8,560 nt of DNA, from assembly GCA_021160705.1 (NCBI GenBank), contig JAGHBZ010000073.1:1-8560 (forward strand), in the 5' to 3' direction. The notes beneath the pieces were generated by a model. It was given only the letters and a program-made list of their open reading frames with translations. It had not been told where the DNA came from and did no database searches. The DNA comes from Candidatus Sumerlaeota bacterium (GTDB taxonomy: Bacteria; Sumerlaeota; Sumerlaeia; MWCT01; JAGHBZ01). Positions within the stretch are counted from its first letter, which is position 1. Every line of letters starts with the position of its first letter. Position numbers and translations under genes: made by a program. Positions 1 to 6,590 of this stretch are shown in pieces.

Positions 1-57
1 CCAATATACCCAGCGCTTACGCACTGGGCTATATACAGGTCGTTCCTATCGGAACTA
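1..57 (-). repeat. Dispersed structured repeat, copy 1 (cut by the window edge)
   Basis: Read on the minus strand, this stretch aligns with two plus-strand copies at 3134-3275 and 5306-5439. It shows a GTTCC-gata-GGAAC hairpin (plus coordinates 42-55), then a conserved CTGTATATAGCC-type linker, then a second hairpin, CCCAGTGC-gtaa-GCGCTGGG on the minus strand (plus coordinates 9-28). It has one extra base in the first loop relative to the other copies. The rest of the unit, including the third hairpin seen in copy 3, would lie left of position 1. It is non-coding as far as I can see. Confidence 0.75.
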
Positions 58-108
58 AGTCTAAGAAGACAAATACGCGAATCTTCAATAGTGATTATAT
101 GAACAAAA

Positions 109-137
109 TTGTGAAAAATTTATGAAAAAGAGATACT
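109..137 (+). promoter_or_regulatory. Weak candidate promoter before ispD
   Basis: TTGTGA (109-114) and GATACT (132-137) are separated by 17 bp. Each matches the sigma-70 consensus at four of six positions, in AT-rich DNA about 65 bp before the chosen ispD start. The match is weak and the call is inference only. The alternative is that ispD is read from further upstream. Confidence 0.2.
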
Positions 138-200
138 TAAATTAGTGTTCGTACCGGGACTTTGCTGTAGTTCATCGTGATGAGCAGGAGAATAAATGCG

Positions 201-932
201 ATGATAAGTGCGATAATAGTTGCTGGAGGACAGGGCAGGCGGTTCAAAGAAGAGATGGCTAAATACACTGAGTCTAATGCCGTGGTTCCTAAACAATTTC
301 TACTGTTGGGAGATAAACCTGATTATATCCATAGTGTGGAACGTCTTGCCAGGCTGGCAGAAATAGATTGTATAAATGTCGTTGTGCCGAAAGAGTACAT
401 TGCCCGTGTTAAAGATGAGGTAAAACAATACAGAATGAATAAGGTGGCAAAAGTAATTGCTGGTGGTGAAAGACGGCAGGACTCTGTGTGGTATGGGCTG
501 AACTCGGTGACGCCGGAAACTGAATTCGTGGTGATTCACGACGGAGTCCGTCCATTTCCCCCACTTGAGGCTACCAGACAAGCCATCAAGCTGGCACAAG
601 AAAAAGGTGCGGTCATCCTTGCTCAACCAGCCACCGATACCATTAAAATCGCCACAACACACGGAGAAGACCAACCATACTATTTAATTGAAAAGAGCCT
701 TAATCGTCATCAGGTCTGGCTTGCTCAGACACCTCAGGTATTTCGTTATTCACTGATAATGAAAGCCTATCAGGAAATTATGTCCCGCAATGTAACAATA
801 ACAGATGAGGCACAGGCAATAGAACTGACAGGCGAAGACGTCTACATCGTCCCGGGTTCAGAACAGAATATAAAAATCACCACCACCACCGACTTCACTA
901 TTGCCCGGGGTCTTCTCACAACGCATAAATAG
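201..932 (+). CDS. ispD: 2-C-methyl-D-erythritol 4-phosphate cytidylyltransferase (IspD)
   Basis: This cytosolic enzyme of the MEP isoprenoid pathway joins CTP and methylerythritol phosphate to give CDP-methylerythritol. Family motifs appear in order (243-aa numbering): the nucleotide-binding loop VAGGQGRRF at 7-15, PKQF at 30-33 with the conserved Lys31, GGERRQDSV at 88-96, VIHDGVRP at 111-118, TDTIK at 145-149, QTPQVF at 177-182, ITDEAQAIE at 200-208 and NIKIT at 223-227 with the second conserved Lys. Arg14, Lys31 and Lys225 correspond to E. coli Arg20, Lys27 and Lys213. I chose ATG 201 because AGGAG at 186-190 sits 10 nt upstream and the protein then opens directly into the first beta strand. 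GTG 177 or ATG 180 would place that Shine-Dalgarno site inside the gene. The linker between the glycine loop and PKQF is about ten residues longer than in E. coli IspD. No ispF follows, so the gene stands apart from its usual partner. Confidence 0.95.
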   Translation: MISAIIVAGGQGRRFKEEMAKYTESNAVVPKQFLLLGDKPDYIHSVERLARLAEIDCINVVVPKEYIARVKDEVKQYRMNKVAKVIAGGERRQDSVWYGLNSVTPETEFVVIHDGVRPFPPLEATRQAIKLAQEKGAVILAQPATDTIKIATTHGEDQPYYLIEKSLNRHQVWLAQTPQVFRYSLIMKAYQEIMSRNVTITDEAQAIELTGEDVYIVPGSEQNIKITTTTDFTIARGLLTTHK

Positions 933-971
933 CCGCTGATTGTGACTCGCAAAAAAATAAATTCATTAAAA

Positions 972-1047
972 CCCTCTGATGATTATGGAGAAAAAGCTTG
1001 AATATTTCCTTTATCCTGAGAGAATTGTCTCTATACTCATCAGGGGG
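972..1047 (+). promoter_or_regulatory. Possible leader stem that pairs with the lipoprotein gene's ribosome site
   Basis: CCCTCTGATGA (972-982) can pair with TCATCAGGGGG (1037-1047), giving 11 continuous base pairs with a single G-U. The right arm contains the G-rich Shine-Dalgarno stretch (1043-1047) of the ATG at 1055. The 54 nt in between include a small AGAGA-attg-TCTCT hairpin (1019-1032). If transcribed, this could mask the ribosome site. The pairing is seen in the sequence; any regulatory role is inference. Confidence 0.35.
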
Positions 1048-1054
1048 ATTGGAG

Positions 1055-3103
1055 ATGAGATTTCGACTATTCAACTTCGTTATACTCCTCCTACTTATTT
1101 TAACCTCCTGCCAAGTTTCAGTAGAAAAACCCCCGGGGGTTAGTCTGCTGGTAGCGAACTTTGACACACAATCCGATGATGGGCAACCCTGGGGGGTGCT
1201 GTTCAGTCGTATCCTGGCTGATAAGATTAACTTTGCCCCGGACGAAATCATCCGTTCGCCGTTCTATGGCTGGGTGGAGGAGGAGATAAAGACATTATAC
1301 GGCGATGAACGAAAAAGAACCGCACTCTCACGCCGTGAAGCCATTCAACTTGCCCGAATCTTCGGGATAAAAAACGTGATGACAGGTGTTCTGAAAAAAC
1401 ATCAAAACCAGGTAGAGGTGCGAGGCGAGATTTTTGACCTGGATACATCTGCCACAATAGTGGCATTTAAGTTGAGAGGTACTCTGGACGAATTACCTGA
1501 CCTGCTGTCTCAATCCGCGCTTGACACACTGAAAACATTAGGGGTGAAACTTCCTCGTCGGAATCGCAAATACATCAGGCGTCGCACCCCGAGTAGCTAT
1601 CGGCAGTTTGAACGGGCTATGAATGCATACTTTCTTCCGGAGGAGCGTGCAACTGAATCAGCAGAACTGTGGAAGAAGATTGCTGATGAAGACCCTGAGT
1701 TTGCATTCGCATACGTGGAATGGGCAAAACGAACTGCTGTGGAAGACTCCCTGAATTCGTACTTTATCGCTCAAAAGGCATATCAGAAATTTCCACACAA
1801 CGGCAGAATTCATCAAGTCTATATGGCGACTCTTTGCAATAATAAAAGATATAAAAAAGCGGTGGAAGAATGCGAGAAATTCCTGAAAGAAAATCCCGAT
1901 AATCCAAGAGTGATGTTGCTATTGGCGTTTTCGTATAAAGAGATGGAGAATTATAAGGATGCAGTGGATACATTGAAACAAGCCGCACTCCAGTATCCCC
2001 ACCACTGGAGTATGCAATACAACTGTGCCTGGATGGCTTTAGAATGGGCATACAGGGCACGAAAGGGACGGTATTTTAACGAGCTCTCATCCGAAGAGAA
2101 ACAGATATTCAGCGATGGTGTACGACTTGCACTTAAGAAATTGCTATCTGCTGTTGAAATTTATCCTGAGAACGGCAAAATCTGGACGTTGCTTATTAAT
2201 GCTTACAAAGAAAATGGATACCCGACCGAATATGCGGAGCGGGCTTTTGAGAAAGCATATCAGCTTATCCCTCACAACATTCAGGCATACCAGAATTTAC
2301 TCTGGGCATATTCGTATGGGTACAGTAACGAACCGGATAAGGCGAAGGCTTTAATAAAGCGAGTTATCAATGATTATCCTGATGACCCGGAGGTTTATAT
2401 GGAGGGTGCGAACTTCTGGTGGCACACGCTCCGATGGAATCCGTCGCCACCAGATTATTGTAGAGATGAGATAACCTGGCTCGTGGACAAGGCAGTGGAG
2501 CTTGGTGGTCTAACCAGTAAATACGCCAGCGACGGTGTGTATTTATTGGTAGATACGGAAAATTATAAGCAGGCATACTCCTTGGCGAAAAAGATTCTTG
2601 CAAACCCGGAGGGCTGGCCTGAGCAATTTAGAAAATTCCCGCACGAGATATATCGCTGGGCTGGTGAATCCGCTCGTAAACTCGGCGACTATGATAACGC
2701 ACTCCGATATTACCAGTTGTGCATTGATAATAAGCCCTGCCAGACCTGTGGGTATGAGAGCGTTTTTGGTATGGGGCAAATTTATGGTATTCGTGGCGAG
2801 TATGACAAGGCTTTTGAAAAATTAGAACTGGCAACCAAAGTGATGCCAAATGAAGACACCGCGTATACTAATTTTGCATATTTTGCTCAGAAATCCGGAA
2901 AAGAACTGGAGAAAGGTCTGAAGTATGCACTCAAAGCCACACAACTAAAGCCCTACAAAGCAGATAACTGGCGCATTCTTGCTCAGGTGTATTTTAAACT
3001 CGGACAACCTGAAAAAGCACTGGAGGCAATTGAACGAGCACTCAGACTGAAACCCCACTCGGCTATGTATAAACGCCTTAAACAGCAATACTCCGGGAAA
3101 TAA
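1055..3103 (+). CDS. TPR-repeat lipoprotein with a TolB/FlgO-like N-terminal domain
   Basis: This is a predicted envelope lipoprotein of 682 aa. From ATG 1055 it begins with Arg-rich residues, a hydrophobic run and the lipobox LTSC (Cys19 acylated), so export and lipidation are well supported. Gln20 after the Cys does not signal inner-membrane retention by the E. coli Asp+2 rule. Residues about 28-165 resemble the alpha/beta domain of TolB-N/FlgO/CsgG-type proteins (LLVANFD start, ILADKI helix, 'NVMTGVL' strand). That assignment is by pattern only. From about 190 to 675 the protein is almost entirely helical TPR-like repeats. The clearest are around 265-315, 530-590 and 600-670, with typical A-x-Y-x-K-G-x-x-x-x-A and final L-K-P signatures. 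A CxxC (Cys562, Cys565) lies in one repeat. TTG 998 would be in frame but adds 19 residues before a perfect signal peptide. GGGGG at 1043-1047 serves ATG 1055. TPR proteins usually act as scaffolds; the partner is unknown. Confidence 0.85.
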   Translation: MRFRLFNFVILLLLILTSCQVSVEKPPGVSLLVANFDTQSDDGQPWGVLFSRILADKINFAPDEIIRSPFYGWVEEEIKTLYGDERKRTALSRREAIQLARIFGIKNVMTGVLKKHQNQVEVRGEIFDLDTSATIVAFKLRGTLDELPDLLSQSALDTLKTLGVKLPRRNRKYIRRRTPSSYRQFERAMNAYFLPEERATESAELWKKIADEDPEFAFAYVEWAKRTAVEDSLNSYFIAQKAYQKFPHNGRIHQVYMATLCNNKRYKKAVEECEKFLKENPDNPRVMLLLAFSYKEMENYKDAVDTLKQAALQYPHHWSMQYNCAWMALEWAYRARKGRYFNELSSEEKQIFSDGVRLALKKLLSAVEIYPENGKIWTLLINAYKENGYPTEYAERAFEKAYQLIPHNIQAYQNLLWAYSYGYSNEPDKAKALIKRVINDYPDDPEVYMEGANFWWHTLRWNPSPPDYCRDEITWLVDKAVELGGLTSKYASDGVYLLVDTENYKQAYSLAKKILANPEGWPEQFRKFPHEIYRWAGESARKLGDYDNALRYYQLCIDNKPCQTCGYESVFGMGQIYGIRGEYDKAFEKLELATKVMPNEDTAYTNFAYFAQKSGKELEKGLKYALKATQLKPYKADNWRILAQVYFKLGQPEKALEAIERALRLKPHSAMYKRLKQQYSGK

Positions 3104-3434
3104 ATATCTGATAACATTACTCAGGTAAAATATAACAAATGAAATTTGTAAGCCATCATTTCTTTGATAGGGTTCCGAAGGAGCGAGCTGTATATAGCCT
3201 GGTGCATTTGTATTGGAGAATTAAAATAGCAATAAGAAAGCACAACAGCTCCGTAGAAATGAGTTGTGCTGAAAATTTTCCACTATTTCAAATAGAAAGT
3301 GATATAAGATGCTATATTGATTTGCCAGGTAAGTGAATGTTTTAAGTTTGCGGTTGCAGGTAGGGATTCTCATAGTGATTTCTGAGTTCGTCCTTTAGGG
3401 GTTGCGACTAAAAAAATCCATAGGGAGAAGAAAG
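3104..3434. other. Intergenic stretch after the TPR lipoprotein gene
   Basis: These 331 bp hold repeat copy 2 (3134-3275). After it comes AT-rich DNA with a short palindrome, CTATTT-c-AAATAG (3283-3295), and the Shine-Dalgarno AGGGAG (3422-3427) of the next gene. I see no GC-rich hairpin with a T-run that would be a clear terminator for the lipoprotein gene, and no convincing promoter. A 65-codon open frame starting at 3139 lies mostly within the repeat and is not believed to be a gene. Confidence 0.6.
3134..3275 (+). repeat. Dispersed structured repeat, copy 2
   Basis: This copy aligns over its whole length with copy 3 (5306-5439): AACAAATGAAAT start, GTTCCGAAGGAGC hairpin (3172-3184), TAGCCTGG linker, a second wobble-rich hairpin, GCAATAAG, then a decayed GCTCCGTAG-type third hairpin, ending in GAAAA. 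The second hairpin, centred on the ATTT loop, stays pairable mainly through G-U pairs where copies 1 and 3 have more Watson-Crick pairs. That suggests a structured unit with partial decay. It lies just downstream of the lipoprotein gene. Confidence 0.75.
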
Positions 3435-5195
3435 ATGAGAGCAAAGCATCAAAGAAAAATTATCAGCATTCCTGGGATTTACTTTCTTCTCATAGTATTG
3501 TTTTCCTTATGTGTGTTTGGGTCAGTAGCCAGTGAGTTCAAGTTCGTTGTCTGGGGCGACAGCCAATTCCACAATCCGAAGACCTTTGAGCGCATTGTCC
3601 GTGAAACCGAGTTGCTCAAACCATCTTTTGTGATTCATATAGGTGATATGATTCACGGGTATACATACGACCCGGATAATGCTCGCCGACAATGGAGGAG
3701 ATTTAAAAAACAAATTGCTCCACTGAGTGTTCCGTTTTATCCAACCCCAGGGAATCACGACGTTACCACCGCTGAGATAGAGCCTGTATACGGGGAAGTA
3801 TGGGGTAATGACCATTACTTCTATTCATTCAACTTTAGGGGGTCACATTTTATTGTGCTTGATACTTATTTGAAACAGCAATTTGACACGATTCCCGACG
3901 AAGAAATGGAATGGCTTAAAAATGACCTTGAGAAAAACAAAAATGCGGAAAACATCTTTATCACTTTTCATTCGCCACTTTACCTGAACGATAAGTATGA
4001 CTGGCAATCGGTTCATAATTTGCTGAAGCAATATCCAGTGCGGGCAATCTTTACCGGGCACTATCATATATATGATTATCGGGTTCGGGATGGAATAAGT
4101 TATTTCTGCATAAACTCGTCGGGTAATATGCTTTACTATAACCATCTCCTGGGACATTCGCATCATTTTCTTGTTGTGTCGGTCAACGGCAAAGAGGTCA
4201 ATTATGCGGTGGTCACTGCTGATAATGGCATCTACCCTCCAGCGGCAGTTGTGCCAGACGCATACAAAAAGGCGTCTGATTATCTAAAGGATGAACAAAC
4301 AATTATTATTCCCAATCCAGCAAAGGGCAGCATTCTTACCAGCGTTGAGGTGCCACTTGAGAACAAGACCAACCGGGTGCGAACTTTTGTGCTCAACTGG
4401 GAGACGGATGATTTTCGGTGGAGTTTTGAGCCGAGTGGTACACGTTTGACTCTCTCACCCGGAGAGAAAAAAGTCGTGGAGTTCCTCGTCTCCGCTCCCA
4501 AAGGCACCTTTAGCAGGGAGAAGCTACCAAAATTGAGAGTCAGCTCACCGTATAAAAATGAACGTGGATGGAAAACAACACTCACTTATTATTACCGACT
4601 ATTTTACCCACCAGAAACTACGGCAAAACGGCTGAACGTTCCCCTGACAATAGATGGCAGGATTGATGAACAGGTGTGGAAAAAAGTGCCAGCTATTTCG
4701 CAACTATTTCTGGATAAAAAAGGCACACCTGCACCTGAAAAAACTGTGGTCAAAGTACTCTATGACGACGAAAATATCTACGTGGGAATAAAAGGCGATG
4801 AACCCAATCCGAAGGGGCTTTCTGCTAAGGCACACGGCGACCTGCCACTTGTGTTCGGGGACGATGATTTTGAGCTCTTTTTTGACACTAACCGAGACCT
4901 TAAGACCTTCTACCGTCTGATGGTTAATCCAAAAGGCACAGTGCTATGCAGTGGACCGGAGGGGTTGTTCTCGTTTAAATTTGAGGTGAAGACCTACGTG
5001 GGCGATAAATTCTGGAGTGCCGAATTTAAAATCCCGTATAAAGAAATAAAGACAAAACCACCTAAACCCGGCGATGTCTGGGGGGTTAATGTACGACGCC
5101 ACCGCCAGCAGACCGAGCCAGCCCAACGCGACTGGTCAAAAATGCGCAATTTCCCTTACCAACCCCAGTATTTTGGTCTGCTCAAATTTGACTGA
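3435..5195 (+). CDS. Exported calcineurin-like phosphoesterase with C-terminal CBM9-like domain
   Basis: A 586-aa protein carrying a Sec signal peptide (basic start, hydrophobic 15-29, cleavage near Ser-Val-Ala-Ser 30-33). LFSLC is not a lipobox, because Leu precedes the Cys. The metallophosphatase motifs are complete: GDSQ (41-44), GDMIHG (70-75), GNHD (106-109), FHSP (178-181) and GHYH (208-211). They would bind two metal ions and hydrolyse a phosphoester. The first motif has D-x-Q where many members have D-x-H. Residues about 294-355 look like a beta-sandwich linker (NPAKGS, then VPLENKTNRVRTF, then LSPGEKKVVEF). From about 400 to the end lies a CBM9/DOMON-type fold, with IDGRIDEQVW (406-415), DDENIYVGI (444-452), the acidic FGDDDFELFFD (474-484) and a final FGLLKFD. 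ATG 3435 is preceded by AGGGAG (3422-3427, 7-nt gap); TTG 3402 has no such site. The substrate is unknown: the tail suggests glycan or cell-surface binding. The role is inferred. Confidence 0.9.
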   Translation: MRAKHQRKIISIPGIYFLLIVLFSLCVFGSVASEFKFVVWGDSQFHNPKTFERIVRETELLKPSFVIHIGDMIHGYTYDPDNARRQWRRFKKQIAPLSVPFYPTPGNHDVTTAEIEPVYGEVWGNDHYFYSFNFRGSHFIVLDTYLKQQFDTIPDEEMEWLKNDLEKNKNAENIFITFHSPLYLNDKYDWQSVHNLLKQYPVRAIFTGHYHIYDYRVRDGISYFCINSSGNMLYYNHLLGHSHHFLVVSVNGKEVNYAVVTADNGIYPPAAVVPDAYKKASDYLKDEQTIIIPNPAKGSILTSVEVPLENKTNRVRTFVLNWETDDFRWSFEPSGTRLTLSPGEKKVVEFLVSAPKGTFSREKLPKLRVSSPYKNERGWKTTLTYYYRLFYPPETTAKRLNVPLTIDGRIDEQVWKKVPAISQLFLDKKGTPAPEKTVVKVLYDDENIYVGIKGDEPNPKGLSAKAHGDLPLVFGDDDFELFFDTNRDLKTFYRLMVNPKGTVLCSGPEGLFSFKFEVKTYVGDKFWSAEFKIPYKEIKTKPPKPGDVWGVNVRRHRQQTEPAQRDWSKMRNFPYQPQYFGLLKFD

Positions 5196-5305
5196 CGTAG
5201 CCAAGGTATCGTCAAAATGATGTTATGAGTCCTGAAGTTAATTGGTTGTTCAAATTCCAGAGGCATAGTTAAGTTTAGTCCAATAACATTTCCCATTTGA
5301 GATTT

Positions 5306-5439
5306 AACAAATGAAATCTGTACTGCTTCATTTTTGATATAGTTCCGAAGGAACAACCCATACGTAGCCTGGCGCGTCAGCACCGGGATTAATTGCAACA
5401 AGTAAACACATCCGGGCTCCGTAGGAGCGAACTGGAAAA
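5306..5439 (+). repeat. Dispersed structured repeat, copy 3 (best-preserved unit)
   Basis: The unit shows three consecutive hairpin-like segments: GTTCC-gaa-GGAAC (5342-5354), CCTGGCGC-gtca-GCACCGGG (5368-5387) with one mismatch and one G-U, and GCTCC-gta-GGAGC (5416-5428). They are joined by conserved AT-rich spacers. It aligns with copy 2 along its length and with copy 1 over the first two hairpins. The reading frame open in copy 2 meets TGA at its ninth codon here, so the conserved entity is the DNA or RNA structure, not a peptide. Confidence 0.8.
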
Positions 5440-5733
5440 GAAAAAAATCACACATTTAAGATAAAGAAGGTTATAAAATTCAATGTGCTCTGTCGGAATG
5501 GTAGAGTCTCTGTACGAAACGATTATTTAGTAATGCGGGCGTGTTCTCTGCTACAAAATAGAAACACTCCAGCTCCGCCACTGCCCTTTGCTGAACAATT
5601 CTAAGAACCAAAAAAGGAAGAAGATTATGCAGTGAATCACCTCACCGGACTAAAAATTTAAGACCTGCTTATTCTTCTCCTATATATTCGTGTAAATTGG
5701 AGTGTTTCGTCAGTAGTAAATTAAGGAGACCAC

Positions 5734-5927
5734 TTTCTGGCTTGGCGTCTTTGCGTGAGGATAAAAAATTTCTCTTTCTTTTAACCCCCGAATTATCACG
5801 CATAGATGCGAAGAAAGAGGGAATAAAGATTAGATATGTGAATGGCTATGAGTTCGTGAGAATTCGTGCCTATTCGTGGTTTCTCTTTCTTTCCGAGTTC
5901 TATGAGTGCTGAGATGCAAGCCAGAAA
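5734..5927. repeat. 194-bp element bounded by inverted repeats (MITE-like or relic)
   Basis: TTTCTGGCTTG (5734-5744) and CAAGCCAGAAA (5917-5927) are exact inverted repeats of 11 bp. Allowing one gap and one mismatch, the match extends inward to about 17 bp. Inside, CTTGGCGTCTTTGCGTGA (5741-5758) is inverted again as TCACGCATAGATGCGAAG (5796-5813; 15 of 18 match). TTTCTCTTTCTTT occurs twice directly (5769-5781 and 5880-5892). The size and ends resemble a miniature inverted-repeat element. I see no clear target duplication and no transposase, so it may be a different kind of dispersed intergenic repeat or a decayed one. Confidence 0.45.
5853..5878. repeat. Three TTCGTG hexamers at exact 10-bp spacing
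   Basis: TTCGTG occurs at 5853, 5863 and 5873, one near-helical turn apart, inside the inverted-repeat element. The spacing is seen directly. Such phasing could serve a protein that binds one face of the helix, or simply be repeat expansion. The nearest gene start is about 230 bp away. Confidence 0.6.
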
Positions 5928-6070
5928 TTACGTCAGGATTTAGTTTAAAATTAAGCCAGGTTTATTTGGCGAGTTGTGTGTGAGTTTGCGTTGCAGAGTT
6001 GCACAACACGTCGCAGAAACGCAACATAGAATTACCCTGCTTTTTCGTAACTCTTTATTTTTCAGTATAC

Positions 6071-6098
6071 CTGATATGGCACTAATATTGCTTAATAT
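6071..6098 (+). promoter_or_regulatory. Weak candidate promoter for a leaderless NifX-like transcript
   Basis: CTGATA (6071-6076) and TAATAT (6093-6098) are 16 bp apart. A start of transcription about 7 nt after TAATAT would fall at or next to the GTG at 6106, giving a leaderless message. This would explain why no Shine-Dalgarno site precedes any of the possible starts. The -35 match is poor and the proposal is inference. Confidence 0.2.
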
Positions 6099-6105
6099 AG
6101 ATATT

Positions 6106-6519
6106 GTGAAAATAGCGCTGGCACATAGTGATGGTTTTATAGCGCCTCGAGTTGACCTGGCGAGCGAAATCCTTGTGGTGGAACTTAATGCGGATGGCAC
6201 TGAAGTACATAGAGAGGCACTGTCAATGCAGGCGTTTCCGCACCCACTGGCTCTGGTTAACCGGCTCAAAGCGGATGGTGTAGACACACTGATTTGTGGT
6301 GCAATCAGCGGGTTTCTTGAGCGTGTGTTTGTGTTTAATGGTATCAGGGTAATCTCCTGGGTCACAGCGAGTGTGGAAGAGGCAATCCAGCTGATTGTAA
6401 AGGGGGAATTGAGTGATGGCTATCTGGCAAAGGAGATGATACCTTCATTGCAGAGACCTTTGCCCCGGGGATGGCGTCATCGGAGACGGCATCGGTTTGG
6501 TCAGCGCAGGAGAAAATAG
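6106..6519 (+). CDS. NifX/NifB-type cofactor-binding domain protein with Arg-rich tail
   Basis: A small cytosolic protein of the dinitrogenase iron-molybdenum cofactor family (NifX, NifY and the NifB C-terminal domain), which binds metal-sulfur cluster precursors. It has 137 aa from GTG 6106. Family features are KIALAHSDGFIAPRVDLAS (2-20; the family pattern is DGRVSPRFD), EILVVEL (21-27), LKADGVDTLICGAISGFL (54-71), GIRVISWVTASVEEAI (79-94) and VKGELSD (98-104). From about 120 the tail is strongly basic (RGWRHRRRHRFGQRRRK), a style I recall in small NifX proteins next to Mrp genes. I set the start at GTG 6106 because it begins exactly at the family's M-K-I-A strand. ATG 6076 (147 aa) is the alternative, and neither has a Shine-Dalgarno site. 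The gene precedes mrp by 71 nt. The neighbourhood fits Fe-S or metal-cluster handling rather than nitrogenase, as no nif structural genes are visible. Family assignment is firm, function inferred. Confidence 0.8.
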   Translation: MKIALAHSDGFIAPRVDLASEILVVELNADGTEVHREALSMQAFPHPLALVNRLKADGVDTLICGAISGFLERVFVFNGIRVISWVTASVEEAIQLIVKGELSDGYLAKEMIPSLQRPLPRGWRHRRRHRFGQRRRK

Positions 6520-6590
6520 TGATTTTTCTGGCATTATCGCAGGACCAGGCACATAATATAGATTATCTCAGTGGTAAGGAGTAGCAAACG

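Larger units (their letters stand above)
5196..6105. other. Gene-poor intergenic region rich in repeats
   Basis: About 0.9 kb with no coding region that I trust. In order it holds repeat copy 3 (5306-5439), a plain AT-rich stretch with a possible repeat scrap (AACACTCCAGCTCCG, 5563-5577), the inverted-repeat-bounded element 5734-5927, and the upstream region of the NifX-like gene. The last part carries an AACGCAA/TTGCGTT inverted pair (5986-5992 and 6018-6024). A 71-codon frame at 5697-5912 covers most of the element and has no protein-like features. I see no tRNA, rRNA or transposase gene. Confidence 0.6.

Noticed and set aside
985..1143. Short frame from ATG 985 overlapping the lipoprotein start
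   Set aside because: It is 52 codons with no Shine-Dalgarno site and it overlaps the lipoprotein signal peptide in another frame. The peptide looks somewhat protein-like at first but has no recognisable feature.
3139..3336. 65-codon open frame
   Set aside because: It begins inside repeat copy 2. The matching frame in copy 3 hits TGA at codon nine, there is no Shine-Dalgarno site, and the peptide has no domain character.
5220..5290. tRNA-like GGTTGTTCAAATTCC stretch
   Set aside because: It resembles a T-arm only loosely. No acceptor, D or anticodon stems can be drawn around it.
1..5439. CRISPR array
   Set aside because: The repeats are kilobases apart, in both orientations and imperfect. 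There are no regular spacers and no cas genes.
5697..5912. 71-codon open frame
   Set aside because: It mostly covers the inverted-repeat element, has no ribosome site, and reads as translated repeat.
6460..6590. Possible frameshift at the end of the NifX-like gene, since other frames stay open toward mrp
   Set aside because: The Arg-rich tail in the original frame fits tails I recall for small NifX proteins. The other frames give no family motif beyond a short F-A-P-G.
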